The notes: generated by a model from the sequence alone, not told the origin. Shown: positions 1 through 7,022, counted from the first letter of the stretch. The stretch: DNA of 22,084 bases from an uncultured Eubacteriales bacterium (GCA_934615635.1 CAKTTT010000018.1:1-22084), one strand, 5' to 3'. Program-made: numbers and translations.

Positions 1-105
1 GCGCTCCGTAAAAATATACGGGGCCATTTTGGGGTTCCAGCGGCGGGTCTGGTGGCCGAAGTGGACGCCGGCCTCCAGCAGCTGCTTCATGGATACGACT
101 GCCAT
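1..105 (-). CDS. rpsB: 30S ribosomal protein S2, N-terminal 35 residues (partial, runs off the left edge)
   Basis: Reading leftwards from an ATG at 105, the peptide begins MAVVSMKQLLEAGVHFGHQT and continues RRWNPKMAPYIF, the highly conserved start of bacterial S2, including the GVHFGHQTRRWNPKM signature. S2 binds the 30S subunit late in assembly and contacts S1 and the 16S rRNA head. The start is fixed by a strong Shine-Dalgarno AAGGAGGA about 8 bases upstream. The gene is cut at the window edge after 35 codons. In most bacteria rpsB is followed by tsf (EF-Ts), which would lie outside the window. It is preceded by its own promoter and a structured leader, as expected for an autoregulated ribosomal protein transcript. 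Identification is very secure although only the N terminus is visible. Confidence 0.97.
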   Translation of the reverse strand, partial: MAVVSMKQLLEAGVHFGHQTRRWNPKMAPYIFTER

Positions 106-228
106 AATGCAAAATCCTCCTTGGTTTTTCCTCCGCAGGTTCTGGAAGAACAGCAGATTTATCCCTCCATCCGCGGCAACCGCCGTCCGGCGGCACCGGC
201 CGCGGCAAAGCACCTGCGTGCGTTTTGC
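106..228 (-). promoter_or_regulatory. rpsB 5' leader with a strong two-tier hairpin
   Basis: About 120 bases lie between the predicted transcription start and the rpsB ATG. Within them, 171-205 folds into a nested hairpin: outer arms GCCGCGG/CCGCGGC flank an inner stem GCCGCC-ggac-GGCGGT. No run of U follows, so this is not an intrinsic terminator. Leaders of rpsB in several phyla bind S2 and give translational autoregulation. That this is such an S2 leader is inference from position and structure only; I did not recognise a specific known consensus. Confidence 0.4.
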
Positions 229-234
229 CGAAAT

Positions 235-263
235 AGTATACCATAGGTTTGGCTTTGAAGCAA
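235..263 (-). promoter_or_regulatory. Sigma-A-type promoter for rpsB
   Basis: On the minus strand the -35 element TTGCTT (258-263) is followed after exactly 17 bases by the -10 element TATACT (235-240). Transcription would start near 228 and run into the rpsB leader. The -10 box matches consensus at five of six positions; the -35 box only at the TTG. Position and spacing make it the best promoter for rpsB. Confidence 0.65.
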
Positions 264-505
264 GGGAAAGGACGAATTTTTTTCATAGAAATCCCGGCTG
301 GAGACATTTTCAGACAAATATACAACCGCGTCTTTCTCTCAATCCCTCTTCTTATGGAAAAAAGCTGTAAAACCGGCGCGTTCGCCGTCTTCCGCGGCTT
401 TGTTCAACGCCCGTCAAGCCGCCTTCCGTAGGGAAAACCGCTGGCCTGTGTTGGGAGAAAAGCGCATCCGCTCTGCCAAAATTCCCGGATGAAGCCTCAT
501 CCCAT
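264..505. other. Intergenic region without a recognisable gene
   Basis: Between the rpsB promoter and the terminator of the YlmC-family gene I see no open frame with a ribosome-binding site or recognisable protein family. Short frames here translate into low-complexity Arg/Pro/Ser-rich peptides typical of GC-rich noncoding DNA. Confidence 0.5.
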
Positions 506-540
506 AAAAAACGCCCGCGGGCCCTTACATGGCCCGCGGG
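506..540 (-). terminator. Intrinsic terminator of the YlmC-family gene
   Basis: A perfect 10-bp stem (CCCGCGGGCC at 514-523 pairing with GGCCCGCGGG at 531-540, loop of 7) is followed on the minus strand by six U (506-511). It lies just past the TAA stop at 546-548, so the transcript of that gene ends here before reaching the rpsB promoter. Confidence 0.9.
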
Positions 541-545
541 TGGTT

Positions 546-851
546 TTATCTTCCCCCAAACATCCCGTTCATGATGCTGGTGCCTTTCCGCCTGGCGACG
601 CATTGCTCCGGCGGCGTGGGATGGTTCACCAGGATGGTCTGCTCACCGATGACCTCTATCTCCTTCCAGCCGATCACCAGATCCTCTTCATGCCCCATAA
701 ATCCCATACATTTGGGACGGCCGTGGATCACAATCGCCACCAACTGGGCGGTACAGGTGTCCACCTCCACATCGTCCACGCAGCCCAGCCGGGTGCCGTC
801 ACAGACGTTGATGACTTCCTTGTCGTGCATATCCGTAATTCTGCAAAGCAT
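546..851 (-). CDS. YlmC/YmxH-family PRC-barrel protein (sporulation-associated)
   Basis: This 101-residue protein begins MLCRITDMHDKEVINVCDGT and continues RLGCVDDVEVD, GRPKCMGFMGHEEDLVIGW and EIEVIGEQTILV. This is the pattern of the YlmC/YmxH family, a small PRC-barrel-like beta protein common in endospore-forming Firmicutes. The family core ends near residue 77; the last 24 residues (PTPPEQCVARRKG and a Gly/Met-rich end) are an extra tail. The ATG at 851 is preceded by AAAGGA. A longer in-frame extension upstream is low-complexity and was rejected. Family members are linked to sporulation, but their molecular function is not established. It is a single-gene unit bounded by terminators on both sides. 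Confidence 0.85.
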   Translation of the reverse strand: MLCRITDMHDKEVINVCDGTRLGCVDDVEVDTCTAQLVAIVIHGRPKCMGFMGHEEDLVIGWKEIEVIGEQTILVNHPTPPEQCVARRKGTSIMNGMFGGR

Positions 852-892
852 CGCTATCCATCCTTTCCCTTTTTCATCTTCGCCTCTATGGA

Positions 893-921
893 TAGATATG
901 CGTGCGGGAAGAGGATTATGC
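893..921 (-). promoter_or_regulatory. Possible sporulation sigma-E-like promoter for the YlmC-family gene
   Basis: Upstream of the YlmC-family start, the minus strand carries GCATAAT (915-921), then 14 bases, then CATATCTA (893-900). The spacing and the ATA/CATA cores resemble sigma-E promoters (roughly nnATAnn-14-CATAnnnT), and no good TTGACA/TATAAT pair was seen nearby. Only part of each consensus matches, so this is a weak call supported mainly by the gene's family. Confidence 0.28.
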
Positions 922-969
922 CCATCGTTTTGCCCCGCCGCAGCCGTCCCCCGCCGGCCGGACCGCGGC

Positions 970-998
970 AAAAAAGGCGTGGACCTCCCACGCCTTTT
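970..998. terminator. Terminator of the ybaK transcript, A/T-flanked on both sides
   Basis: Stem GGCGTGG (976-982) pairs with CCACGCC (988-994) around a 5-base loop. Six A precede it (970-975) and four T follow (995-998), so on the minus strand the stem is followed by UUUUUU. It starts only a few bases after the ybaK stop at 1001 and separates ybaK from the YlmC-family gene. Confidence 0.85.
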
Positions 999-1000
999 GC

Positions 1001-1471
1001 TTATAAGAGGAGGTCGCCGAAGGAGGCGCCGCTCGCTTCCCGCAGCCTCTCCGGCGACAGCTCCATCTGCCAGCCGATCCTCCCCGCGCTGACAACAATG
1101 GTTTCCCATTCCCGCGCGTGGGAATCGATCACGGTGGGATAGGCCTTTTTCATCCCCAAGGGGCTGCAGCCGCCCCGGATATAGCCGGTGGTTTTCAGCA
1201 GCTCCTTCACGGGAAGCATCTCCACCGCCTTCTCCCCCACCGCTCGGGCGGCTTTTTTGAGATCCAGCTCCGCCGCCGCGGGAATGACGAAAACATAACA
1301 GCCGTTCTTCCCTTTTGTCACCAGGGTTTTGAACACCTGCTCGGGCGGACGGCCGATTTTTCCGGCCACGGTGACGCCGTCCACCGCCTGCGCCGCCTCA
1401 TAGGTATGCACCGTGTAGGGGATTTTCCCCTTTTCCAACAGCCGCATCGCATTGGTTTTATTCTCCGCCAT
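1001..1471 (-). CDS. ybaK: Cys-tRNA(Pro)/Cys-tRNA deacylase, YbaK/EbsC type
   Basis: The 156-residue protein begins MAENKTNAMRLLEKGKIPYT and carries VFKTLVTKG, YVFVIPAAAELDLKKAA, LLKTTGYIRGGCSPLGMKK and TVIDSHA, a clear YbaK/ProX editing-domain pattern. The Lys of VFKTL and the GGCSPLG loop are family hallmarks. YbaK hydrolyses Cys-tRNA(Pro) formed by prolyl-tRNA synthetase, a trans-editing step that keeps cysteine out of proline codons. The start at 1471 was chosen because GGGAGG lies 8 bases upstream; an upstream in-frame ATG at 1507 adds 12 unconserved residues. It lies 60 bases after ispE in the same direction and is followed directly by a terminator, so it is probably the last gene of the lrp-aminotransferase-ispE-ybaK transcript. 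Confidence 0.93.
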   Translation of the reverse strand: MAENKTNAMRLLEKGKIPYTVHTYEAAQAVDGVTVAGKIGRPPEQVFKTLVTKGKNGCYVFVIPAAAELDLKKAARAVGEKAVEMLPVKELLKTTGYIRGGCSPLGMKKAYPTVIDSHAREWETIVVSAGRIGWQMELSPERLREASGASFGDLLL

Positions 1472-1531
1472 CCGGCGCGCCTCCCGTCCGCAACTTCCCA
1501 TCGTCATTCGGCCGCTTCCTTCGCCCTTCCC

Positions 1532-2401
1532 TCACAGCTCCTCCGGGCCGTGCGGGCAGGGACGGCAGAGGAATACCTCCTCCGTCTCCTGGCGGAGCGC
1601 CTCCGCGCACCGCCGGGCCGTTTCCCTCTCCTGGAACAGGCCGTAAACGGCGGAGCCGCTCCCGCTCATCAGGCATCCCAGCGTCCGATGCTCCCGCATG
1701 ATCCGCCGGATAGCGTCTGTTTCCGGCAGCGGGATCGCTTCCTCAAACACGTTACACAGTTCCCGGCCGATCGTCTCCAAATCCCCCGCGCACACCGCAT
1801 CCGCGACCACCGAGGTGTGGGGACGGCGGCGCAGCTCCGTTGAATCCAAGCGGCGGTAAGCCTCCGCCGTAGAGACGCCGCAGGCCGGCTTGGCCACCGC
1901 CAGCCAGCAATCCGGCATGGAGGGGAGCGGACTGACGATGGCGCCGGTGCCGGTGCACAGCGCGGCCCCTCCTGTCAGGCAGAAGGGCACGTCCGCCCCT
2001 ACCCGCTCCCCCGCCTCGGCCAAAATCGACCCTTCCAGCCTGCTGTCGGTGAGCAGATTCAGCGCCGTCAGCACCCCCGCGGCATCGGCGCTCCCGCCGG
2101 CCAATCCCGCCTGCAGGGGGATCCGCTTGCGTATCCGAATCTCCACCCCCTCCGGCGGCAGGCCGGCGATCTCAAAGAAAGCCTGGGCGGCGCGCCAGGC
2201 GGTGTTGCTCTCATCGTCCGGCACCCGCTCGTCGTCGGTTTCCAGCCGGATTCCCGGCTCCCTGGTTCGCCGGACCGTGACGATGTCAAAAAGATCCACC
2301 GCCTGCATCACCGATTCGATCAGGTGATAGCCATCGTCCCGGCGGCCGACCGCATCCAGGGTCAGGTTGATCTTGGCCGGCGCCCTCACCGTTACTTCCA
2401 C
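1532..2401 (-). CDS. ispE: 4-diphosphocytidyl-2-C-methyl-D-erythritol kinase
   Basis: IspE phosphorylates CDP-methylerythritol with ATP, the fourth step of the MEP pathway to isopentenyl diphosphate. The 289-residue frame has the GHMP-kinase signature: APAKINLTL near the N terminus (catalytic Lys10), DGYHLIESVMQ, the glycine-rich ATP loop PLQAGLAGGSADAAG (about residues 95-109), GADVPFC (Asp137, catalytic) and a C-terminal LMSGSGSAVYG. Length fits the family (about 280-300). I chose the GTG at 2401, one base after the aminotransferase stop (2403-2405), because homologous sequence begins right there; the open frame continues 75 codons upstream, but that part is the shadow of the aminotransferase. 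Translation is probably coupled to the preceding gene. Confidence 0.95.
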   Translation of the reverse strand: MEVTVRAPAKINLTLDAVGRRDDGYHLIESVMQAVDLFDIVTVRRTREPGIRLETDDERVPDDESNTAWRAAQAFFEIAGLPPEGVEIRIRKRIPLQAGLAGGSADAAGVLTALNLLTDSRLEGSILAEAGERVGADVPFCLTGGAALCTGTGAIVSPLPSMPDCWLAVAKPACGVSTAEAYRRLDSTELRRRPHTSVVADAVCAGDLETIGRELCNVFEEAIPLPETDAIRRIMREHRTLGCLMSGSGSAVYGLFQERETARRCAEALRQETEEVFLCRPCPHGPEEL

Positions 2402-2402
2402 T

Positions 2403-3590
2403 TCAGCGTCCGTCCTTTCCGCCCCCGTGCTCCGCCAGGAAAGCCTCCATCCGGCCCATGGCCTCGGTGATATGCTGGATGGAATAGCAGTAGGAAATGC
2501 GTACAAAGCCCTCTCCGCATTCCCCGAAGGCGGTGCCGGGCACCACCGCCACGTGCTTCTCCCGCAGCAGCCTCTCGCAGAAGGTTTCCGAGTCCATGCC
2601 GGTAACGGCGATGGAGGGAAACACATAAAAAGCCCCCTCCGGCTCGAAGCAGGTCAGTCCCATGGCGTTAAGCCTGTCCACGATGTAGCGGCGGCGCAGA
2701 TCGTATTCCGAGCGCATCCGCTCCACATCCTCCTCCCCGTTGTCCATGGCCTCGATCCCCGCATACTGGGCGGTGATGGGAGCACACATGATGGCGAATT
2801 GGTGGAGCTTGATGATGTTCTTCATCACCGGCGCGGGACCGCAGGCATAGCCCAGCCGCCAGCCGGTCATGGCAAAGGCCTTGGAAAAGCCATTGACCAG
2901 GATAGTCCGCTCCTGCATCCCCGGCAGGGAGGCGATGCTCACGTGCCGCTCCCCGCCGTAGGTCAGCTCCCCGTAGATTTCATCGGACAGCACCATGACG
3001 TCGGTGTCCCGCAGCACGGCGGCCACCGCCTCCAAATGCTGCCGGCGCATGACGCCGCCGGTGGGATTGTTGGGGAAGGGCAGAATCAGCAGCTTGGTCC
3101 GGGGGGTGACGGCGGCCCGCAACGCCTCCGGCGTCAGACGGAAGCCGTCCTCCGCCCTGGTCACCACCGGCACCGGCGTCGCCCCGGCCATGCGGGTCAA
3201 CGGCTCGTAGCACACAAAGCTGGGCTGGGGGATCAGCACCTCGTCCCCCGGCTCGGCCAGCGCCCGGATCGCCAGATCGATGGCTTCGCTGCCCCCCACC
3301 GTCACCAGGATTTCTCCCGCAGGGTCGTAGCGGACGCCCGCGTGGCGCTCCACATACCGGCCGATGGATTCCCGCAGCTTCAGCAGCCCCGCGTTGGGGC
3401 CGTAGACGGTTTTGCGGGTCTCCAGGGTCATGATCCCCTCTTGGCGGATATGCCAGGGGGTGGAAAAATCCGGCTCGCCCACCGAAAGGGAGATGACCTC
3501 CTCCATTTCCGAGGCGATGTCGAAAAACTTCCGTATACCGGACGGCTTCAGCTCCTGCAGCGTCCGGTTCATCAAGGCTTCGTAATTCAT
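2403..3590 (-). CDS. PLP-dependent aminotransferase, fold type I (class I/II)
   Basis: A full-length 395-residue aminotransferase. The N-terminal segment VISLSVGEPDFSTPWHI is the substrate-side loop of the AspC/PatA subgroup; PNNPTGG (Asn175) and LSDEIYGEL (Asp203, Tyr206) hold the cofactor; NGFSKAFAMTGWRLGY contains the Schiff-base Lys237; FVRISYC has the carboxylate-binding Arg. The family transfers amino groups between an amino acid (often Asp, Ala, Tyr or N-acyl-diaminopimelate) and 2-oxoglutarate or pyruvate; the exact substrate cannot be read from sequence. The ATG at 3590 begins 4 bases after the stop of the Lrp/AsnC gene, a pairing common in Clostridia that suggests amino-acid-responsive control of its own operon. 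The ispE GTG follows one base after its stop. Confidence 0.93.
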   Translation of the reverse strand: MNYEALMNRTLQELKPSGIRKFFDIASEMEEVISLSVGEPDFSTPWHIRQEGIMTLETRKTVYGPNAGLLKLRESIGRYVERHAGVRYDPAGEILVTVGGSEAIDLAIRALAEPGDEVLIPQPSFVCYEPLTRMAGATPVPVVTRAEDGFRLTPEALRAAVTPRTKLLILPFPNNPTGGVMRRQHLEAVAAVLRDTDVMVLSDEIYGELTYGGERHVSIASLPGMQERTILVNGFSKAFAMTGWRLGYACGPAPVMKNIIKLHQFAIMCAPITAQYAGIEAMDNGEEDVERMRSEYDLRRRYIVDRLNAMGLTCFEPEGAFYVFPSIAVTGMDSETFCERLLREKHVAVVPGTAFGECGEGFVRISYCYSIQHITEAMGRMEAFLAEHGGGKDGR

Positions 3591-3594
3591 GGGA

Positions 3595-4068
3595 TCACAT
3601 GACGCCCCTTTCGTCCTTTTCCAGCCCCAGGAACATCACGCCCTTTTCCTTATAGCGGCGCAGCACGAAATGGGTGGCGGTGGAAATCACCGAATCCAGG
3701 GTGGAGAGCCGCTTGGCCACGAACATCGCCACCTCCTGAAAGGTGCGGCCGTTGACCACCACCGACAGGTCGTAGCCCCCGCTCATCAGGTACACGCTCT
3801 CCACCTCCTCGAACCGCATGACCGTCTCGGCAATGCCCTCGAAGCCCAGATCCCGCTTGGGGGTGACCCGCAGCTCGATAATGGCGGTAACGTATTCCCG
3901 GTCGGTCTTATCCCAGTCGATCAGGGCCTTATAGGCACGGATAACGCCTTCCCGTTCCCATGCGGCGATCTGCGCCGCCACCTCCGCCTCCGTCTTGTCC
4001 AGCATGACCGCCAGTTGGGCGTTGGTCAGACGCGCGTCGGTATCCAACAGTTTGAGCAGCTTATCCAT
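3595..4068 (-). CDS. Lrp/AsnC-family transcriptional regulator
   Basis: This 157-residue protein has an N-terminal winged helix-turn-helix (MDKLLKLLDTDARLTNAQLA, then EAEVAAQIAAWEREGVIRAY, about residues 1-50). It continues into a C-terminal RAM/AsnC ligand-binding domain (ALIDWDKTD, TAIIELRVTP, FEEVESVYLMSGGYDLSVVV with the GGYDL turn, and a C-terminal VISTATHFVLRRYKEKGV). Such proteins form dimers to octamers and respond to amino acids. The start at 4068 has a strong AAGGAGGA 7-8 bases upstream. The immediate downstream neighbour is an aminotransferase (4-base gap), its most likely target. The recognition helix is somewhat divergent from classical Lrp, as usual in this Clostridial subgroup. 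Confidence 0.92.
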   Translation of the reverse strand: MDKLLKLLDTDARLTNAQLAVMLDKTEAEVAAQIAAWEREGVIRAYKALIDWDKTDREYVTAIIELRVTPKRDLGFEGIAETVMRFEEVESVYLMSGGYDLSVVVNGRTFQEVAMFVAKRLSTLDSVISTATHFVLRRYKEKGVMFLGLEKDERGVM

Positions 4069-4114
4069 GTCTCTTCCTCCTTAAATTCACAAACCTTTGC
4101 CTATCGGAATCTTC

Positions 4115-4143
4115 AGTATAGCAGATTCCGCCCCTTCTTACAA
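4115..4143 (-). promoter_or_regulatory. Promoter for the lrp-aminotransferase-ispE-ybaK transcript
   Basis: On the minus strand TTGTAA (4138-4143) and TATACT (4115-4120) are separated by exactly 17 bases. The -35 box contains the TAA stop codon of the preceding PHP gene. The predicted start near 4108 leaves a leader of about 40 bases before the regulator's ATG. No operator could be recognised, though autoregulation by the Lrp-type protein is plausible. Confidence 0.65.
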
Positions 4144-4944
4144 CTCGATGGCGCACATTTCCGCCCTTCCGTCGAAATAAACCGCCGTATACCGGAAGCC
4201 CGCCTCCCTGGCGATGAGCAGCCCGTCCCTGATGTGAGCGCCCACATCCTCCGGCCGGTGGGCGTCCGCCCCCACGGTGATCTTCTCCCCGCCCAGCTCG
4301 CGGAACCGGCGCACCAGGGGCAGATCGGGGTGGGCGCTGTTCACCAGGGGATTGCGCAGCCCCGACACATTGATTTCCAGCGCGATATCCCTGTCCCGCA
4401 GCGCGCGGAACACCGCGTCGATCCTGTCCTGCCACCGGCTGTAGTCGGCGGGCCGCTTTTCAGCCGGAATATAGCGGAAGGGGTAGGTGAGATGGGCCAG
4501 GGAATGAAACCGGCCCCATTTCACCAGCTCCAGGGTGGCGTCGAAATACCGGTCCATGGCTTCCCCCACGTCCACATGGGTATAATCGTAGAAATAGTAA
4601 TCCACCTCGTCCCCCAGCTTGTGCTGGGAGCCCAAAACGAAATCGTAGGGATGGGCGGCCAGCACCCGCTCGGCGGCGGCCAGATCATACAAGGGCTGCC
4701 CCAGCTCCACCCCCCTGGCCACCCGCAGCCTGCCCGCATATGCGGGGATGGTTTCCTCCATCATCCTCCAGGATTCCTCCGCGGCCAGATCGTATCCCAG
4801 CTCCCGGAATCCCGTCATCTCCACGTGATCCGTCACCGCCACCACCTGGAATCCGCCGCTCACCGCCGCATCGAACATCGCGGCGATGGGAGCGTCGGAG
4901 TCCTCCGACGCGGCCGTATGCATATGAAAATCCGCCCAGATCAT
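4138..4944 (-). CDS. PHP-domain phosphoesterase, HisJ/HisK (histidinol-phosphatase) family
   Basis: The 268-residue protein shows the PHP metal-binding pattern: D-F-H-M-H-T (His7, His9), V-T-D-H (Asp39, His40), R-G-V-E-L-G (Glu80), G-S-Q-H (His108), a later SLAHLTYP (His), and the C-terminal GADAH with the last metal-binding Asp/His pair. HisJ/HisK enzymes dephosphorylate histidinol phosphate, the penultimate step of histidine synthesis, but no other his gene is in the window, so substrate is uncertain. The ATG at 4944 was chosen because the conserved PHP start lies directly after it; GGGAAGG lies upstream. The long upstream open frame is antisense to the transglutaminase-like gene. A hairpin (about 4966-4987) lies in the presumed leader. 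Confidence 0.87.
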   Translation of the reverse strand: MIWADFHMHTAASEDSDAPIAAMFDAAVSGGFQVVAVTDHVEMTGFRELGYDLAAEESWRMMEETIPAYAGRLRVARGVELGQPLYDLAAAERVLAAHPYDFVLGSQHKLGDEVDYYFYDYTHVDVGEAMDRYFDATLELVKWGRFHSLAHLTYPFRYIPAEKRPADYSRWQDRIDAVFRALRDRDIALEINVSGLRNPLVNSAHPDLPLVRRFRELGGEKITVGADAHRPEDVGAHIRDGLLIAREAGFRYTAVYFDGRAEMCAIEL

Positions 4945-5048
4945 CGCTCCACGCCCTTCCCGCTCCCGGCCGGCGGACAGCCGCCGGGGTTCTGCTTTGA
5001 TCATACCATTCCCATCCCTTTTTTTACAGCGTTTCGGGAAAATTTTAC

Positions 5049-5077
5049 GTGACAAGGTTTCCGGTTTCCTGTATGAT
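5049..5077 (+). promoter_or_regulatory. Sigma-A-type promoter for the transglutaminase-like lipoprotein gene
   Basis: GTGACA (5049-5054), 17 bases, TATGAT (5072-5077): both elements match the vegetative consensus at five of six positions. Transcription would start near 5084, about 50 bases before the ATG at 5137. The region is divergent from the PHP gene on the other strand, for which I could not identify an equally good promoter. Confidence 0.75.
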
Positions 5078-5136
5078 GATTTTAGACAGAAAGCCCAAGG
5101 TCGCAAAGGATATCGAGAGAAAGGGAAGGAACGGAT

Positions 5137-6537
5137 ATGCGGATACGCTCTTTCATAGCCTGCCTGCTGGCTGTCGTGTTGCTGCTGGCCGGCTGCCAGG
5201 CCAGAACCCCGGCCGGCGGGGGGGAGAATTCCCTGCCGGGCGCCACCCGATCGGAAGCCCTCACCGCCCCCGCTGGGTCCGCCGCATCGCAGCCCGGCGT
5301 CACCGCTCCTTCCCACAACCCGGAGACCACGCGGCCGCCCACAGCCTCTCCCTCTCAGTCCAGCTCTTCCGCCGCCCCCACCGCTCCCGTCGTCACTTAT
5401 GAGGGGGTGCCGGACAAGCCGCCCGCCGCCTCCGCCACTGTGGGGAAAACCGAGCCCACTCCCAGCCCGTCCGCCCCGACGCCATCGGCGCCGGGCCTCA
5501 CCCCGCTGACCCCTGCGCAGTATTACGGCCGCCGTCTGCTGGAAAAGGACGGGGACAGCCGCCTGCTGGAGGCCTATCAGCGCATGACCGCCTGCTGCGC
5601 CGCCTATCGGGAAAGCGCCGACCTCACCGATCTGGGCCTGACGCTGGAGGAAGCCAACCGCGTCTTTCTCTACTTTCTGGACGATTACCCCCAGTATTTC
5701 TGGCTGGACAATCAGTGCACCTTCCAGTATTTCCTCCAGTCCAAAAAGGTGATCACTTTTGAACCCCGGTATACCATCGCCGGCGCGGCGGCCATCGATA
5801 AGGCCAAAGCCGCGGTGGAGGCGCAGGCCGCCATCCTGCTGGAGGGCCTGCACGACGGCATGGACGAATTTGAGCGGGAGCGGCTCATTCACGACCGGCT
5901 GATCCGGTGGGTGGAATACGACGTCTCCCAATCCAAGCCGCACATCCACACCCTCTACGGCGCCCTGGCGAACCGCGAGGCGGTGTGCGACGGCTATGCC
6001 CGGGCCTTTCAGTATCTGATGGGCCAGGCCGGACTGCAGTGCCTGCTGGTCCGGGGAAACGCGGGCGGAGAGGGCCACGCCTGGAATGTGGCGCGGATCA
6101 ACGGCGCCTATTATCAGGTGGATGTGACCTGGGACGATCCGGTGGGGATGGACGATCCTGATTATGTCTATTACGGCTATCTCAACCTGACCGACGCCGA
6201 CATGACCCGGGACCATACCCCGGAGACGGAGATCCCCCTGCCCGTCTGCGCCGCCACGGCGGACAACTACTTCCTGCGGGGCGGATACACCGCCTCCGCG
6301 CTGGAAGCGGGACAATTCGGCGACGCGGTGGCCAGGCAGGTAAACGACGGGGCCCGGGGCTGGTATCAGATTCTCTACACCGGCGCCGCCCTCTCCGAAG
6401 AGCGGCTGGCCGATTTCCTCAACGGGAACGCCGAGGCCATCCGCAGCCGCGCCAGCAAGGGGATCGCCGGCGGACGGCTGCCCGCCCTGAGCCGTTACGC
6501 TCTCAATGACAATATTATCCAATTGCTGTTTGAATGA
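5137..6537 (+). CDS. Lipoprotein with a transglutaminase-like domain
   Basis: A 466-residue exported protein. The N terminus is a lipoprotein signal (MRIRSFIACLLAVVLLLAGC, lipobox LAGC, lipid-anchored Cys20). Residues about 21-120 are a low-complexity Ser/Thr/Pro/Ala linker, probably spanning the wall. The C-terminal half has a transglutaminase/protease-like core: EAVCDGYARAF with Cys284, EGHAWNVARI with His314 and YQVDVTWDDP with Asp329, the expected Cys-His-Asp triad in order and spacing. Such domains in Firmicutes are often peptidases or cross-linking enzymes acting on cell-surface proteins or peptidoglycan; the substrate is unknown. The start has AGGGAAGGA upstream. It appears monocistronic: divergent from the PHP gene and 164 bases before the next gene, which has its own promoter candidate. 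Confidence 0.9.
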   Translation: MRIRSFIACLLAVVLLLAGCQARTPAGGGENSLPGATRSEALTAPAGSAASQPGVTAPSHNPETTRPPTASPSQSSSSAAPTAPVVTYEGVPDKPPAASATVGKTEPTPSPSAPTPSAPGLTPLTPAQYYGRRLLEKDGDSRLLEAYQRMTACCAAYRESADLTDLGLTLEEANRVFLYFLDDYPQYFWLDNQCTFQYFLQSKKVITFEPRYTIAGAAAIDKAKAAVEAQAAILLEGLHDGMDEFERERLIHDRLIRWVEYDVSQSKPHIHTLYGALANREAVCDGYARAFQYLMGQAGLQCLLVRGNAGGEGHAWNVARINGAYYQVDVTWDDPVGMDDPDYVYYGYLNLTDADMTRDHTPETEIPLPVCAATADNYFLRGGYTASALEAGQFGDAVARQVNDGARGWYQILYTGAALSEERLADFLNGNAEAIRSRASKGIAGGRLPALSRYALNDNIIQLLFE

Positions 6538-6622
6538 TTCCGGCAATATTCCCAGGACAAGCCGTCAGGCCGCCGGGATTTTGTGCGCAATGGGAAAGCT
6601 GCCGATTGCCGGCGGGGATGGC

Positions 6623-6651
6623 TTTCCATTTGTTCCGGATTGTGCTAAAAT
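6623..6651 (+). promoter_or_regulatory. Candidate promoter for the ACT/UPF0210 gene pair
   Basis: TTTCCA (6623-6628), a 17-base spacer and TAAAAT (6646-6651). Each box is four or five of six to consensus. It would start transcription near 6658, giving a leader of about 44 bases that includes a short GC hairpin (6665-6678). Confidence 0.5.
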
Positions 6652-6701
6652 AAAGGAAAACCGGCCCGCCAGGGCGGGGATTACAGAACGGAGGACATCC
6701 C

Positions 6702-6971
6702 ATGCGTGCAGTTATTACCGTTATCGGCAAGGATATGGTGGGCATTCTGGCCAAGGTTTCCACCCGCTGCGCCGAACATCAGATCAACGTCCTGGAGGTC
6801 ACCCAGTCCATCCTGCAGGATATGTTCGCCATGATCATGATGGTGGACATTTCCAAAAGCGACATCCCCTTCACCGCTTTCGCGGATCAACTGACGGCGG
6901 ACGGGGAGAAGATGGGCCTCACCATCCACGCCGTCCACGAGGATATCTTCAACGCCATGCACAGGATATAA
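6702..6971 (+). CDS. ACT-domain protein, UPF0237 family
   Basis: This 89-residue protein is a single ACT domain: MRAVITVIGKDMVGILAKVS (first strand and the G-x-V-G-I-L turn), then EHQINVLEVTQSILQDMFAM and MMVDISKSDIPF. ACT domains bind amino acids or other small ligands and act as regulatory modules. The stand-alone UPF0237 type is nearly always next to UPF0210, as here. GGAGGA lies 8 bases before the ATG. Its ligand and role are unknown; a sensory or regulatory partner of the downstream protein is the natural inference. Confidence 0.92.
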   Translation: MRAVITVIGKDMVGILAKVSTRCAEHQINVLEVTQSILQDMFAMIMMVDISKSDIPFTAFADQLTADGEKMGLTIHAVHEDIFNAMHRI

Positions 6972-7022
6972 ATTATCAAGTCTAAAGGGCCGGGTTCCGC
7001 CGGCCGGAAAGGCAGATTCTGT

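Noticed and set aside
2367..3602. Plus-strand frame of about 411 codons opposite the aminotransferase
   Set aside because: Shadow of a strongly conserved minus-strand enzyme; composition is His/Gly/Leu/Arg-rich and unlike a real protein.
3589..5052. Plus-strand frame of about 487 codons opposite the Lrp and PHP genes
   Set aside because: Same antisense effect; both minus-strand genes are well supported by motifs and start sites.
6665..6678. CCCGCC/GGCGGG hairpin before the ACT gene considered as a terminator
   Set aside because: The loop would be only two bases without opening the stem and no T run follows.
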